Of a DNA stretch of 64,000 nucleotides, positions 43,372-52,980 are shown piece after piece. Each line of letters starts with the position of its first letter. Positions within the stretch are counted from its first letter, which is position 1. The DNA is from Lysinibacillus sp. FSL M8-0337 (GTDB taxonomy: Bacteria > Bacillota > Bacilli > Bacillales_A > Planococcaceae), in assembly GCF_038593855.1 (NCBI RefSeq), contig NZ_CP151996.1, positions 2,108,001-2,172,000 of the forward strand, given 5' to 3'. The notes beneath the pieces are model-generated. The model did not search any database. It was given only the letters and a program-made list of their open reading frames with translations, and was not told where the DNA came from. A program made the position numbers and the translations under genes.

Positions 43372-44283
43372 ATGTTACAAACGGTTCAACTAAAAAATGG
43401 GGAAACGATGGCTTATCGTATGCGGGATGGAGGAAACCAAACGTTATTATGTATTCATGGTAATATGACCTCTTCCAAACATTGGGATGTGCTGTTGGAA
43501 GCTTTAGATCCAAACTACACGATTTATGCTATTGATTTAAGAGGTTTTGGAGGTTCATCTTATCATCAACCTATTCGCGCTATTCAAGATTTTAGTGATG
43601 ATGTCAAACTATTTGTCGATGCCATTGAATTAAAACATTTTGACATGATTGGCTGGTCCACAGGCGGAGCAGTATGCATGCAGTTTGTTGCAAATTATCC
43701 AGGTTATTGTCAACGGCTGATTTTATTGGCGTCCGCTTCGACAAGGGGGTATCCATTTTATAGTGACTTCGGTACGGGCAATCCAGCCGCATTCAAAAGA
43801 GCTGCCACGTATCAAGAAGTACTGATGGATACGTCGAAAACAAAGACTGTACAAGGTTTCTACGATACAAAAAATAGCCAAGGCTTAAAGTCGATTTGGG
43901 ATACAATCATTTATACCCATCGTCAGCCCGACCCTGAACACTATGATGCCTATGTAGCCGATATGCTCACACAAAGAAATTTAGCCGAAGTTTACCACGC
44001 GTTAAATACTTTTAATTTAAGTGCAGTAGATAACGAAGTTGCGAAAGGGACGAATGAAGTACAACAACTAAACATTCCGATTTTAGTGTTAAGAGGAGAC
44101 CGTGACTTAGTGATTACCGAGCAAATGAATGAGGAAACAATGTGCGATTTAGCAAAGCATGCACAATTTGTTAGTTTAAAAAATTGTGGGCATTCTCCTC
44201 TAATCGATGATTTACAACAACTGCTATTTGAAATTGAAACATTTTTACAATTTGGAGGGAAAATCAATGCGCTTAAGCAATAA
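43372..44283 (+). CDS. Alpha/beta hydrolase of the catabolic operon
   Basis: 303 residues. 'IHGNMTSSKHWD' oxyanion loop, nucleophile 'GWSTGG' (Ser96), 'RGDRDLVI' acid and 'NCGHSPLIDD' histidine make a complete triad. It follows the KAS III-like gene by 12 bp and overlaps the SDR gene by 17 bp. It could hydrolyse a thioester, lactone or C-C bond in the same pathway. Confidence 0.85.
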   Translation: MLQTVQLKNGETMAYRMRDGGNQTLLCIHGNMTSSKHWDVLLEALDPNYTIYAIDLRGFGGSSYHQPIRAIQDFSDDVKLFVDAIELKHFDMIGWSTGGAVCMQFVANYPGYCQRLILLASASTRGYPFYSDFGTGNPAAFKRAATYQEVLMDTSKTKTVQGFYDTKNSQGLKSIWDTIIYTHRQPDPEHYDAYVADMLTQRNLAEVYHALNTFNLSAVDNEVAKGTNEVQQLNIPILVLRGDRDLVITEQMNEETMCDLAKHAQFVSLKNCGHSPLIDDLQQLLFEIETFLQFGGKINALKQ

Positions 44284-44998
44284 AGTAGCCATTATTACAG
44301 GTGCGGCAAACGGGATAGGATTTGCTGCAGCAGAACGATTCATAGAAGAAGGAGCCGTTGTATATCTTGCGGATTTTGATGACAACGCAGGGAAAATGGC
44401 AGCCAATCAACTAGGTGAAAAAGCTATATTCGTGCAGGTTAATGTAGCAGATAGAGAGAGTGTGAAAAAGCTTGTGACAACTGTGATCGAGCAAGCTGGT
44501 CGCATTGATATTTTAGTAAATAATGCAGGAATAACACGCGATGCCATGTTGTCAAAAATGACAGAGGACCAATTTCAGCAAGTACTTGATGTCAACTTGT
44601 CAGGGGTTTTCCACTGTACGCAAGAGGTTAGCGTTCATATGATAGCTGCTGGATACGGAAAAATAATTAATACCTCCTCGGTCAGTGGTGTTTATGGAAA
44701 TGTAGGACAAACAAATTATGCTGCTTCAAAAGCTGCGATTGTAGGTATGACGAAAACATGGGCAAAAGAGTTAGGGCGTAAAGGCATCAATGTGAATGCG
44801 GTGGCACCTGGATTTACAGAAACTGAAATGGTCAAAAAGATGCCCGAAACGGTACTAGAAAAAATGCGTGCAATCGTGCCGCTTCAACGATTAGGTACAC
44901 CTAGGGATATTGCTAATGCTTATTTATTTTTAGCATCTGAAGAGGCTTCCTATGTCCATGGTCATACACTCCATGTGGATGGCGCGATTATGATGTGA
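44267..44998 (+). CDS. SDR-family 3-oxoacyl reductase (FabG-like)
   Basis: 243 residues. The cofactor motif is 'TGAANGIG' (11-18), 'NNAG' is at ~85-88, and the catalytic Ser138, Tyr151 and Lys155 are in 'NTSSVSG' and 'YAASK'. It is close to FabG and to 3-hydroxyacyl-CoA dehydrogenases. ATG 44267 is preceded by GGAGGG. It fits reduction or oxidation of a 3-oxo/3-hydroxyacyl thioester made by the KAS III-like enzyme. Confidence 0.88.
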   Translation: MRLSNKVAIITGAANGIGFAAAERFIEEGAVVYLADFDDNAGKMAANQLGEKAIFVQVNVADRESVKKLVTTVIEQAGRIDILVNNAGITRDAMLSKMTEDQFQQVLDVNLSGVFHCTQEVSVHMIAAGYGKIINTSSVSGVYGNVGQTNYAASKAAIVGMTKTWAKELGRKGINVNAVAPGFTETEMVKKMPETVLEKMRAIVPLQRLGTPRDIANAYLFLASEEASYVHGHTLHVDGAIMM

Positions 44999-45015
44999 TA
45001 AAGGAGGAGTTCAAG

Positions 45016-46482
45016 ATGTTTGCAGAGCAAGCTTGGATTTTAAATCGTGCATCTTTAACACCGAATCGGCTAGCATTAGTGAACTTAGAAACAAACGAAC
45101 AATGGACTTATCGGCAATTAACACTTGAAATCGCCAAATGGAGCCATTTTTTTGAAAATCAAGGATTACAGGCAGGTAGCCGAGTAGCGGTTTTTTCTCG
45201 AAATAATAGTCACTTATTTGCTATATTATTTGCTTGTGGATTACGAGGGCTGATTTATGTTCCTTTAAACTGGCGCTTAAGTACAGAGGAGTTAAATGAC
45301 ATTGTTGCGGATGCTACCCCTTCTTTACTTTTATATGATCAAGGAATACCCTGCCCTTTACAACTAGCAACGATGCACCCTATTCAACAAGTTCTGCCGT
45401 CAGCGACTATTGCTAGCTCGATAGAACTGGATTTAAATGAACCTTGGCTAATGATTTACACAGGTGGCACAACTGGCAAAGCAAAGGGGGTAGTGTTGTC
45501 TTTCAATTCTGTAAATTGGAATGCAATTAATACAATTATTAGTTGGGGGTTATGTGAAGATGATTGTACGTTAAACTATATGCCCATGTTTCATACGGGT
45601 GGGCTTAACGCACTATCCATTCCATTGTTAATGGCGGGGGGGACCGTTGTTATCGGTGATAAGTTTGAAGCGGAAACAGCACTCAAAGCAATTAATTTCT
45701 ATAAGACAACGATTTCGCTTTTTGTCCCAACGATGTATCAAGCCATGATAACGACAAACTATTTTCACAAAAGTAGTTTTCCCACTGTCAAGGTGTTTTT
45801 ATCTGGCGGCGCACCGTGCCCTCTTCCGATATATGATGCGTTTTTTAAAAAGGGACTTTTTTTTAAAGAAGGTTATGGCTTAACAGAGGCTGGACCGAAC
45901 AATTTTTATATCTCACGTGAAGAAGCCTATGTCAAAAAGGGGGCAGTGGGTAAAAGTATGCAATTTAATGAGGCGAAAATTATTAATCAAGCGGGTGAAA
46001 GCTGCGCTGCCCATGAAGTAGGCGAACTGTTCGTTAGAGGCAAGCATATGTTTCAATTTTATTGGAATAATCAGCAGGAAACGGACAATACGATACGAGA
46101 TGGCTGGTTAAGGACTGGTGATTTAGCGACAATGGATGAAGAAGGGTATTTTTATATCGTCGGTCGTAGGAAAGACATGATTATTAGTGGCGGGGAGAAC
46201 GTCTATCCGCAAGAAGTGGAGCAATGCATACTTCGTCATCAGCTCGTAAAAGAAGCGGCAGTCATCGGAGCACCAGATAACTACTGGGGGGAAATTGTCA
46301 CGGCATTTATTGTTTGCCATAATCAGTCAGATACTGTAGTAGACGAAGTAGAAAACCTATGTCGAAGCCATTTAGGACACTATAAAATCCCGAAAAAAAT
46401 TATTATGATTGATGAATTACCAAAAACGATTGTTGGGAAAATTGATAAAAAAGCGCTTCAATTGCAATTAAAAAGCTCTTGA
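45016..46482 (+). CDS. Acyl-CoA synthetase (AMP-forming, class I)
   Basis: 488 residues. AMP-binding motif 'IYTGGTTGKAKGV', 'GYGLTEAGP', 'RTGDLATMDEEGYFYIVGR' hinge and the C-terminal lysine in 'KTIVGKIDKK' are intact. ATG 45016 is chosen because AAGGAGGAG precedes it. It would activate the imported acid with CoA and closes the operon. Substrate class cannot be read from sequence by eye. Confidence 0.88.
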   Translation: MFAEQAWILNRASLTPNRLALVNLETNEQWTYRQLTLEIAKWSHFFENQGLQAGSRVAVFSRNNSHLFAILFACGLRGLIYVPLNWRLSTEELNDIVADATPSLLLYDQGIPCPLQLATMHPIQQVLPSATIASSIELDLNEPWLMIYTGGTTGKAKGVVLSFNSVNWNAINTIISWGLCEDDCTLNYMPMFHTGGLNALSIPLLMAGGTVVIGDKFEAETALKAINFYKTTISLFVPTMYQAMITTNYFHKSSFPTVKVFLSGGAPCPLPIYDAFFKKGLFFKEGYGLTEAGPNNFYISREEAYVKKGAVGKSMQFNEAKIINQAGESCAAHEVGELFVRGKHMFQFYWNNQQETDNTIRDGWLRTGDLATMDEEGYFYIVGRRKDMIISGGENVYPQEVEQCILRHQLVKEAAVIGAPDNYWGEIVTAFIVCHNQSDTVVDEVENLCRSHLGHYKIPKKIIMIDELPKTIVGKIDKKALQLQLKSS

Positions 46483-46500
46483 AGATTGGTAAGGTGTGTG

Positions 46501-46584
46501 AAATCGCCACGAAAGACTCCGAAACCGCCAATAAGAAGGGGGAAATCGCCACAAAAATCACAAAAATCGCCCGAAAAGGCAGAA
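46501..46584 (+). repeat. Tandem 21-bp-period repeat, four units
   Basis: The octamer AAATCGCC (AAACCGCC in unit 2) recurs at 46501, 46522, 46543 and 46564, exactly 21 bp apart, with A/G-rich variable spacers. Two frames are open through it (a GTG at 46494 gives a 38-codon lysine-rich ORF with a seven-residue repeat, EIATK). Neither frame has a good ribosome binding site, so I treat it as a repeat and not a gene. Confidence 0.7.
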
Positions 46585-46727
46585 AGCGTATTCGGATTGG
46601 AGCCTTGTAAGATACCCATTTGATAGGTATTGTTCGCTAACTTTCGCTTTTTTTATCTACTTTTCTCACAATGCTTCCCATTAGTCCTACATCACAGTAA
46701 AATAGAGTAGGTTAGGGGGATTCTATT

Positions 46728-46991
46728 TTGAAAGATCAACGCTTTAAAATTGCGCATCGTGAGGCGCTTATTGGCATTGGGCTTGTATTTGTCAACTTTG
46801 CGATTTGGTACGGCTTTGCCTATGGTCTAGGTTCGGGGGATCCAACAACGTATTCGTATGTATTGGGTTTCCCAGCTTGGTTTTTCTATAGTTGCATCGC
46901 TGGAACAGGTTTTATGATTGTATTAATCTGGCTCGTCTTAAAGCTCTTTTTTAAAGAGGTACCATTTGATGACGGGGAGGTGGATGAATAA
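46728..46991 (+). CDS. yhdT: YhdT-family small membrane protein
   Basis: 87 residues with two hydrophobic helices (~13-33 and ~48-72), typical of the DUF997/YhdT family that accompanies PanF. A TTG start follows TAGGGGG. Its stop overlaps the panF start (TAATG). It is probably an accessory subunit of the symporter. Confidence 0.85.
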   Translation: MKDQRFKIAHREALIGIGLVFVNFAIWYGFAYGLGSGDPTTYSYVLGFPAWFFYSCIAGTGFMIVLIWLVLKLFFKEVPFDDGEVDE

Positions 46992-48436
46992 TGCATTGGC
47001 AAGTTATTTTTCCGCTTCTTGTTTTTTTAATTATTATTTTTGGGATTGGCATATGGGCGAATAAGCATGTTCGTTCATCGAATTCATTTTTACAGGAATA
47101 TTTTCTTGGCGGTCGTGAAATGGGTGGCTTTATCCTAGCAATGACGATGATTGCCACTTATGGTAGTGCAAGTAGTTTTATCGGTGGACCTGGTGTTGCT
47201 TATAATAAAGGACTTGGATGGGTCTTGTTAGCGATGGCTCAACTGCCCGCAGGCTATTTTGTACTGATGATACTAGGCAAGAAATTTGCTATTATTGCTC
47301 GCCGCTATCAAGCGATTACATTAATTGATTTTTTACGTGAACGCTACAAAAGCCATGTCATTGTTATATTGTCAGCGATAAGTATTATTGTCTTTTTATT
47401 TTCTGCGATGATGGCACAATGGGTCGGGGGCGCGCGCTTAATTGAATCATTAACCGGTCTTGACTATACAGCAGCACTCTTTATTTTTGCTGTTTCAGTA
47501 TTAATTTATGTGATTATCGGAGGATTCCGTGCTGTAGCGTTAACGGATACGGTTCAAGGTTCCATTATGGTGATTGGTACTGTAATTTTACTGATTGGGA
47601 CAATCGTTGCCGGTGGTGGCATCGACCAAATTATGACGTCCCTTGTTGCAGAAAATCCAAACCTAGTGTCACCATTTGGTGCTGAAGGGGAACTGACACC
47701 ATTGTACGTCTCAACATTTTGGATTTTAATCGGCATTGGTGTGGTAGGGCTCCCTCAAATAGCCGTCCGCGCCATGAGCTATAAAGATTCCAAAAGCATG
47801 CATTTAGCGATAATTATTGGCACAATTGCTATTGGGACAATTATGTTCGGGATGCACTTGATTGGTGTATTAGCCCGTCCAGTAATCCCTGGCATTGAAA
47901 TTGGCGATAAGGTAATGCCGTTGCTTACGTTAAAAGTGTTGCCGCCGTTTTTAGCGGGCATTGTGTTAGCAGCACCGATGGCAGCGACGATGTCTACCGT
48001 GAATGCGTTGCTGATGCTAGTTAGTTCAACAGTGGTAAAGGATATTTATTTGAATTATATCAAGCCCACTGCCAATGATAGAGAAATCAAGCGTGCTAGC
48101 TTCGTGGTAACAACAGTGATTGGTTTAGCAGTCGTTGTATTTGCGTTAAATCCGCCAGATTTACTAGTTTGGCTCAATTTATTTGCATTTGGCGGCTTAG
48201 AAGCGGTCTTTATTTGGTCAGTTGTCCTAGGGTTGTATTGGCAAAAGGCCAATAAATACGGGGCGATTGCGTCCATGATTACGGGCATGACGTTATATAT
48301 TATGATTGATCGCTTTTATCCGACGATATTTGGTATGCATACGGTGACTATCCCTATCGTAGCTTCATTGATTATCTTTGTTATCGTCAGTTGGCTAACA
48401 GCTCATAAATTTAAAGATGAAAAACTATTTATCTAA
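46991..48436 (+). CDS. panF: Sodium/pantothenate symporter
   Basis: 481 residues with about thirteen helices, of the sodium:solute symporter family. 'EYFLGGREMGGFILAMTMIA', 'GLGWVLLAMAQLPAGYF' and 'AAPMAATMSTVNALLM' are conserved in PanF. It imports pantothenate for CoA synthesis. It is coupled to yhdT, as in most Bacillales and proteobacteria. Confidence 0.9.
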   Translation: MHWQVIFPLLVFLIIIFGIGIWANKHVRSSNSFLQEYFLGGREMGGFILAMTMIATYGSASSFIGGPGVAYNKGLGWVLLAMAQLPAGYFVLMILGKKFAIIARRYQAITLIDFLRERYKSHVIVILSAISIIVFLFSAMMAQWVGGARLIESLTGLDYTAALFIFAVSVLIYVIIGGFRAVALTDTVQGSIMVIGTVILLIGTIVAGGGIDQIMTSLVAENPNLVSPFGAEGELTPLYVSTFWILIGIGVVGLPQIAVRAMSYKDSKSMHLAIIIGTIAIGTIMFGMHLIGVLARPVIPGIEIGDKVMPLLTLKVLPPFLAGIVLAAPMAATMSTVNALLMLVSSTVVKDIYLNYIKPTANDREIKRASFVVTTVIGLAVVVFALNPPDLLVWLNLFAFGGLEAVFIWSVVLGLYWQKANKYGAIASMITGMTLYIMIDRFYPTIFGMHTVTIPIVASLIIFVIVSWLTAHKFKDEKLFI

Positions 48437-48495
48437 TGATGAAAACCTCGAGTGACAACGCTTGGGGTTTTTCATTTTGCCGCTATAGTATAGAA

Positions 48496-48521
48496 AAACC
48501 GTTAGCATGTGCTAACGGTTT
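48496..48521 (-). terminator. Terminator after the GIY-YIG gene
   Basis: AAACCGTTAGCA / TGCTAACGGTTT is a perfect 12-bp stem with a two-base centre; on the minus strand TTTTC follows. A weaker hairpin at ~48446-48466 (AAACCTCGAG / CTTGGGGTTT) may end panF. Confidence 0.8.
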
Positions 48522-48526
48522 GAATC

Positions 48527-48907
48527 TTAATAAAATACTTTATCTAGATTATATTTTGCACGGAATGTGTTAATCGCATATGTTTCGTAAATTTCACGTT
48601 CCATTGGATCATCAATTTCATACACTTCGATTTTGAAAATTTCATCACGGTATTTTTTCATTGGTGATACATTATCTTCAAAATGCTTTTTAATACGTTG
48701 GCGAATTTTACGTGCTTTCCCTACAAATAATAGTTCATTTTTTTCGTTATAAAATAAGAAAATGCCACCTTTTTCGCGAGTGATTTTATGGAAATCAATA
48801 AAACCGTGAAAAGGCGTAATTTCTACATCCCCTGGTTTTAATACTTGCTCACGTTGACGGATTACTAAGTCTGGTTTTGGGAGTTCAATTTTAATCAAAA
48901 TATTCAC
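48527..48907 (-). CDS. GIY-YIG nuclease-domain protein
   Basis: 126 residues. The C-terminal two thirds form a single GIY-YIG domain ('GGIFLFYNEKNELLFVGKAR' followed by 'IRQRIKKHF'), with the GIY and YIG elements modified to GIF and FVG. The N-terminal ~40 residues are a short extension. The start is GTG at 48907 with AGAGG very close, so it is not certain. Function unknown; small proteins of this type occur in many Bacillales. Confidence 0.8.
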   Translation of the reverse strand: MNILIKIELPKPDLVIRQREQVLKPGDVEITPFHGFIDFHKITREKGGIFLFYNEKNELLFVGKARKIRQRIKKHFEDNVSPMKKYRDEIFKIEVYEIDDPMEREIYETYAINTFRAKYNLDKVFY

Positions 48908-49143
48908 GTTCCTCTCTGTTACTAAAGGTATATGTTAACATAATACCTCTATGATTGCCATTACGATTTATTGGTTCCATTAATTTTCGTATATGCCTTT
49001 TGGAATTGGCACTGGCTGACAAAAATATAACTTGATAGTAGTGTTTAACAATTCATAAGCTTCCATTCGTTTAAATACAAAATATTCTATGTATTATTGA
49101 AATTCTTAATTGTTCATGATACAATTCTTTTTAATTGAATAAT

Positions 49144-49308
49144 CTTATCAAGAGAAGCTGAGGGATTTGGCCCTATGACGCTTCAGCAACCTCTAACATT
49201 GTTAGAAAGGTGCTAATTCCACCAAAGGATTTTTCCTTTGAGAGATAAGAGTGAACGTGATAATTATCCTTCTCATTCTTGCTCTTATGGAATGAGGGGG
49301 ATTTTTTA
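49144..49308 (+). promoter_or_regulatory. SAM-I (S-box) riboswitch with terminator
   Basis: The aptamer runs from the P1 strand CTTATC (49144) to GATAAG (49249). Conserved pieces are 'AGAGAAGCTGAGGGA', 'GCCCTATGACGCTTCAGCAA' and 'GAAAGGTGCTAATTCC'. The expression platform is a terminator with CCTTCTCATTC and GAATGAGGGGG, then ATTTTTT (49301). SAM binding would stop transcription of metA. Confidence 0.96.
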
Positions 49309-49352
49309 ATTTTACATAGAGAGAAAAAAATAAAAGAAAAGGGGACTACAAT

Positions 49353-50288
49353 ATGCCAATTAATATTCCGAAAAACTTACCAGCTGGAGAACATTTACGT
49401 GAGGAAAAAATATTCGTCATGGAAGAAGACCGTGCCAAAACACAACAAATTCGTCCGTTAAATATTTTAATATTTAATTTAATGCCGGAAAAAGAGAAAA
49501 CAGAATTACAATTACTTCGATTACTTGGTAATACGCCGTTACAAGTCAATATAACATTTTTAAATACAGCAACACACGAGTCTAAAAATGTTAGTAAATC
49601 GCATTTACAACTCTTTTATTCAACATTTAATGAGATACGTCATCGTCGCTTTGACGGGATGATCATTACGGGTGCACCAGTGGAAAAAATGGCATTTGAA
49701 GAAGTGAATTATTGGGAAGAAATCTCGGAGATAATGGATTGGTCTGCTAAGAATGTCACGTCTGTCTTGCATATCTGTTGGGGTGCACAGGCTGCCTTAT
49801 ATCATCATTATGGAATCGGAAAATTTGAATTACCAGAAAAGTGTTCGGGTGTATATTCACATGTGATTACGGATTTAACGGTCGATTTAGTAAGAGGATT
49901 TAGTGATTTATTTACAGCACCACATTCTAGGTACACTTCTGTTTCAATCGATGAAGTACGCAATCACCCGGAATTACGGTTACTATCTTATTCAGAAGAT
50001 GCAGGCGTTTTTATCGTGCAATCAAAAGATAATAAAAATATTATGATTACTGGACATTTAGAATACGATGCGACAACATTAGCCGATGAATACAGTCGCG
50101 ATGTGGCAAAAGGAATTGATATTGCAGTGCCTGTTAACTATTTCCCGCATGATGACCCATCTAAAGAACCTATTAATACATGGCGAGCACATACCCATTT
50201 ATTATTCTCCAACTGGCTAAACTACTATGTTTATCAAGAAACGCCGTATGAATGGGATTTTGTTGATGAAATTGAATACCATATCTAA
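49353..50288 (+). CDS. metA: Homoserine O-acetyltransferase (MetA type)
   Basis: 311 residues. The catalytic cysteine is Cys142 in '[10 protein letters not shown]'. Residue 111 is Glu ('GAPVEKM'), which in MetA proteins (as in B. cereus) marks acetyl-CoA instead of succinyl-CoA use, so the product is O-acetylhomoserine for methionine synthesis. It is alone behind a SAM-I riboswitch. AAAAGGGG precedes the ATG. Confidence 0.96.
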   Translation: MPINIPKNLPAGEHLREEKIFVMEEDRAKTQQIRPLNILIFNLMPEKEKTELQLLRLLGNTPLQVNITFLNTATHESKNVSKSHLQLFYSTFNEIRHRRFDGMIITGAPVEKMAFEEVNYWEEISEIMDWSAKNVTSVLHICWGAQAALYHHYGIGKFELPEKCSGVYSHVITDLTVDLVRGFSDLFTAPHSRYTSVSIDEVRNHPELRLLSYSEDAGVFIVQSKDNKNIMITGHLEYDATTLADEYSRDVAKGIDIAVPVNYFPHDDPSKEPINTWRAHTHLLFSNWLNYYVYQETPYEWDFVDEIEYHI

Positions 50289-50321
50289 TTGGTTGTTTAC
50301 CATTTGCTTTTGTGAAGATCT

Positions 50322-50361
50322 AAAAAATCCAATTTCTCAATAGAGAGAAATTGGATTTTTT
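50322..50361. terminator. Bidirectional terminator between metA and the germinant receptor operon
   Basis: AAAAAATCCAATTTCTC pairs perfectly with GAGAAATTGGATTTTTT across a 6-nt loop, with A and T runs at each end. Confidence 0.9.
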
Positions 50362-51498
50362 TTACGGTGTTTCACTTGAGTTTAATGTATTTTGGTCAGT
50401 TGCTGTTTTGCCTTTAATCTTTCGCATTTTTGCAATGACTAGTAATAATAGGGCTAACAAGACAGTGAATAAGCCTGAATACAGCGGCCAAATTTTTTGA
50501 TTGTAATTATTAGAATGCACAATATTCGGATGAACAATTTGAGACAGCGCAATCATGCACATTCCTAATGGCAAAATCAATGGTCGGGGATCTTTAATAT
50601 TTAGTATTTGTGCTATACCTATTGCAGATGCATAAAAATAGAGAAAAGTTCGAATATAGATGGAGATAATCCACATGACAGCCATAACAACTTCAACACG
50701 TTGAAAAAAATTGCCTATAGAAATCCGTTGAGCCAGTGCATAGCTAGGAAATGTCTCAATGGAAGTATTCGTTGGGCCAATAACGAGTGTTGATAGGGCT
50801 ATAATGATTATTAAGACAATTCCTCCGCAAATCGTGCCGAAATAAAATCCCTTTTGTGCGGCTTTCGAGATATTGACAGCAGAGGGGAAAATCATAAGTA
50901 ACATAACGAGCGGGAATGAAAAAATACTCATAAATTTAAGGATACCCGTAATTAATGATGGTGTCTTTGTTTCAAAAACGGGTTGAATATTTTCGATATT
51001 AATTTGTGGCGAAATACAAACAAGAAATACAAGAAATATAAATAAAAATATGGGAAATAGTATTTCTGCAGACCGTGCAAACACTTCAATGCCTAGAAAC
51101 GATGCAAAAACAAGAATAATGGTAAATAATACAGCAAAGGACAAAGTAGGTGTCTCGGGCATTACTTCTGTTTGCATAAAGATGCCAATAAAGTATAATA
51201 ATTCACTAGCCGAAAAAAATGCGAGAGTGATAAACCCTAGAGAGGTCAAAGTTCCAAGAAATTTACCTAAAATTTTTCCATTTGCTTCAACAAACGTGAG
51301 ATGCGGTGTTTGATTTCCAAGGCTTGTATACAATTTTACGATTAAAAAGCTTAATAAGACGCCAATAGTTGCGCCAATCCATGCATCTTGATGAAGCTGC
51401 TTCGTAATGCTCGCTGGCACAATTAATATGGCCGTCCCAATAGAATGGAGAAAGGTAATGATTGTGAATTGTCTTGCACTAAGTAATTGTTTTTCCAT
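50362..51498 (-). CDS. Spore germinant receptor, B subunit
   Basis: 378 residues with about ten helices of the GerAB/APC-type permease family ('LSARQFTIITFLHSIGTAIL' at the N-terminus). B subunits bind the germinant in the inner spore membrane. It is last in the minus-strand operon, after the A, C and small D genes. The specific germinant cannot be predicted. Confidence 0.92.
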   Translation of the reverse strand: MEKQLLSARQFTIITFLHSIGTAILIVPASITKQLHQDAWIGATIGVLLSFLIVKLYTSLGNQTPHLTFVEANGKILGKFLGTLTSLGFITLAFFSASELLYFIGIFMQTEVMPETPTLSFAVLFTIILVFASFLGIEVFARSAEILFPIFLFIFLVFLVCISPQINIENIQPVFETKTPSLITGILKFMSIFSFPLVMLLMIFPSAVNISKAAQKGFYFGTICGGIVLIIIIALSTLVIGPTNTSIETFPSYALAQRISIGNFFQRVEVVMAVMWIISIYIRTFLYFYASAIGIAQILNIKDPRPLILPLGMCMIALSQIVHPNIVHSNNYNQKIWPLYSGLFTVLLALLLLVIAKMRKIKGKTATDQNTLNSSETP

Positions 51499-51522
51499 GA
51501 TGCACTACCCTTTCTGTCATTC

Positions 51523-51756
51523 TTATTGAAAAAATGATAATAATATTTTTCTAATAGGTGTAAAGATAAACGTAATGAAATTGAATGGGCTAGGGATATT
51601 TATTTTTAAACCAATGGCGATATTTAATGTTGCGCCTATAAACAATAAAATAGAAAAGGCGAATATTGTTTTTTTTTCGCCTTTTTTCAATAATGGAGGA
51701 ATCATAATATAGGCAATAATCAACGAAATAAGTATGACGGTAATGCTAATAAACAT
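51523..51756 (-). CDS. Small D-type protein of the germinant receptor operon
   Basis: 77 residues with two hydrophobic helices (~1-20 and ~31-50). Short two-helix 'D' proteins encoded in or next to gerA-type operons are known to modulate germination. The spacing to the C gene (6 bp) and the B gene (24 bp) confirms operon membership. Confidence 0.8.
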   Translation of the reverse strand: MFISITVILISLIIAYIMIPPLLKKGEKKTIFAFSILLFIGATLNIAIGLKINIPSPFNFITFIFTPIRKILLSFFQ

Positions 51757-51762
51757 CGTGGG

Positions 51763-52959
51763 TTACTCCTTTGAATTGTACAATAATGAGTTTTGAATTG
51801 TTCCTAATCCTTGGGTTGTGACCTGCACATCTATCGTAACTGGGACAGTAGGATAAATTGTTGACCATTCCTTATGAATCTTTTCCCACTTTTGCGGATC
51901 GCTGCGATGGAGTGCTTCGCTAAAGCCTAATAAATCGAGCTTATAATCTTTTTGTATGATAGCTAATGTTATTTCTGTATGTTCTTTTATTTTTTTTGCT
52001 GTCTTTTTATCAATCTGTTGAATGGTGTTGTTTTGGGTTAAATTAATGGCACAATTCACTTCACCAATATTTTGCGTAACTTCAATTTTAATCGTGATTT
52101 GCGGTGTCCCATTTTTGAAAGTCCCTTTAATTTTGGAGGATGAACTTGTAATTTCTGTTGATAACTCTCCACCTTTAGGGCATGCGAGAACTTCTATTGT
52201 ACTTTTAATTTTATTATTCAAGTAATTAAAGTAAATACTGTCATCTTCTGATAATAACCCCACTAATTTATCCTCTTTAAAGATAGCGATGCCCGCATAT
52301 TTTAAAACAACAGGTGTTTTAATTCTTTCTACATTGGTTTGGTCAATTCCTAATTGCAAATCTCCGTGTATCTCAACTGCTGATAATGCGGCACTTTTTT
52401 CTTTGTTACTAAGGGTGTTGAGCAATTCAGCTGTGCTAACAGATAAGGTTGAACCCCATGATTTTTCTGACACCTTAATCGAATTTAATAATTTATTGGC
52501 TGGCATTTTTTCAATAGGTGTTAATACATTCAGCACTTCTTTTGCAGCTGTTTTATGAGATACTACAAGATCAAAGTCGTTTCTAAATTCATGATCTCTC
52601 GCAATAAAATCTAGTGGTTCGTTTAAGCCCTCTTCTGCTAATTCTTCACCAATTACGACAATTTGCAAATGAGCAAAATAAGGTTTCCGTGGTGTTATTG
52701 TTGTCATTCTTCTAATGGCTTCAAACACACTTTTTCCCTTTGCATGGTAGGTAACAACGGGTGCGCGGCCACTAGATGGTTGCTTTGAGGAAATTTGACT
52801 CGGGTCTACTACTTGAATGGAAACTTCAAAATCCTCGTCTACTTTATCGATGCCTAGTGCAACGACAATTGCTAATTCGTTTAACTCCCGCTTACTCCAG
52901 CAACCACTCAATATTAAAGTGAGGATTAAGAATAACAAAATCATCTTTCTGTTTGACAT
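51763..52959 (-). CDS. Spore germinant receptor, C subunit lipoprotein
   Basis: 398 residues. A lipoprotein signal ends 'LILSGCWSKRELNELAIVVA', which is diagnostic of GerAC-family proteins. The rest is the three-domain GerAC fold exposed on the outer side of the inner spore membrane. It follows the A subunit gene after 21 bp. Confidence 0.94.
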   Translation of the reverse strand: MSNRKMILLFLILTLILSGCWSKRELNELAIVVALGIDKVDEDFEVSIQVVDPSQISSKQPSSGRAPVVTYHAKGKSVFEAIRRMTTITPRKPYFAHLQIVVIGEELAEEGLNEPLDFIARDHEFRNDFDLVVSHKTAAKEVLNVLTPIEKMPANKLLNSIKVSEKSWGSTLSVSTAELLNTLSNKEKSAALSAVEIHGDLQLGIDQTNVERIKTPVVLKYAGIAIFKEDKLVGLLSEDDSIYFNYLNNKIKSTIEVLACPKGGELSTEITSSSSKIKGTFKNGTPQITIKIEVTQNIGEVNCAINLTQNNTIQQIDKKTAKKIKEHTEITLAIIQKDYKLDLLGFSEALHRSDPQKWEKIHKEWSTIYPTVPVTIDVQVTTQGLGTIQNSLLYNSKE

Positions 52960-52980
52960 GATGGATTCCTCATTTGCACT

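Noticed and set aside
46501..46584. CRISPR array.
   Set aside because: Units are 21 bp with only an 8-bp conserved core, no 24-37-bp repeats and no cas genes; no CRISPR is seen in the window.
46494..46610. A 38-codon lysine-rich ORF (GTG start) over the 21-bp repeat.
   Set aside because: A second frame is equally open because of the repeat period, and there is no good ribosome binding site.
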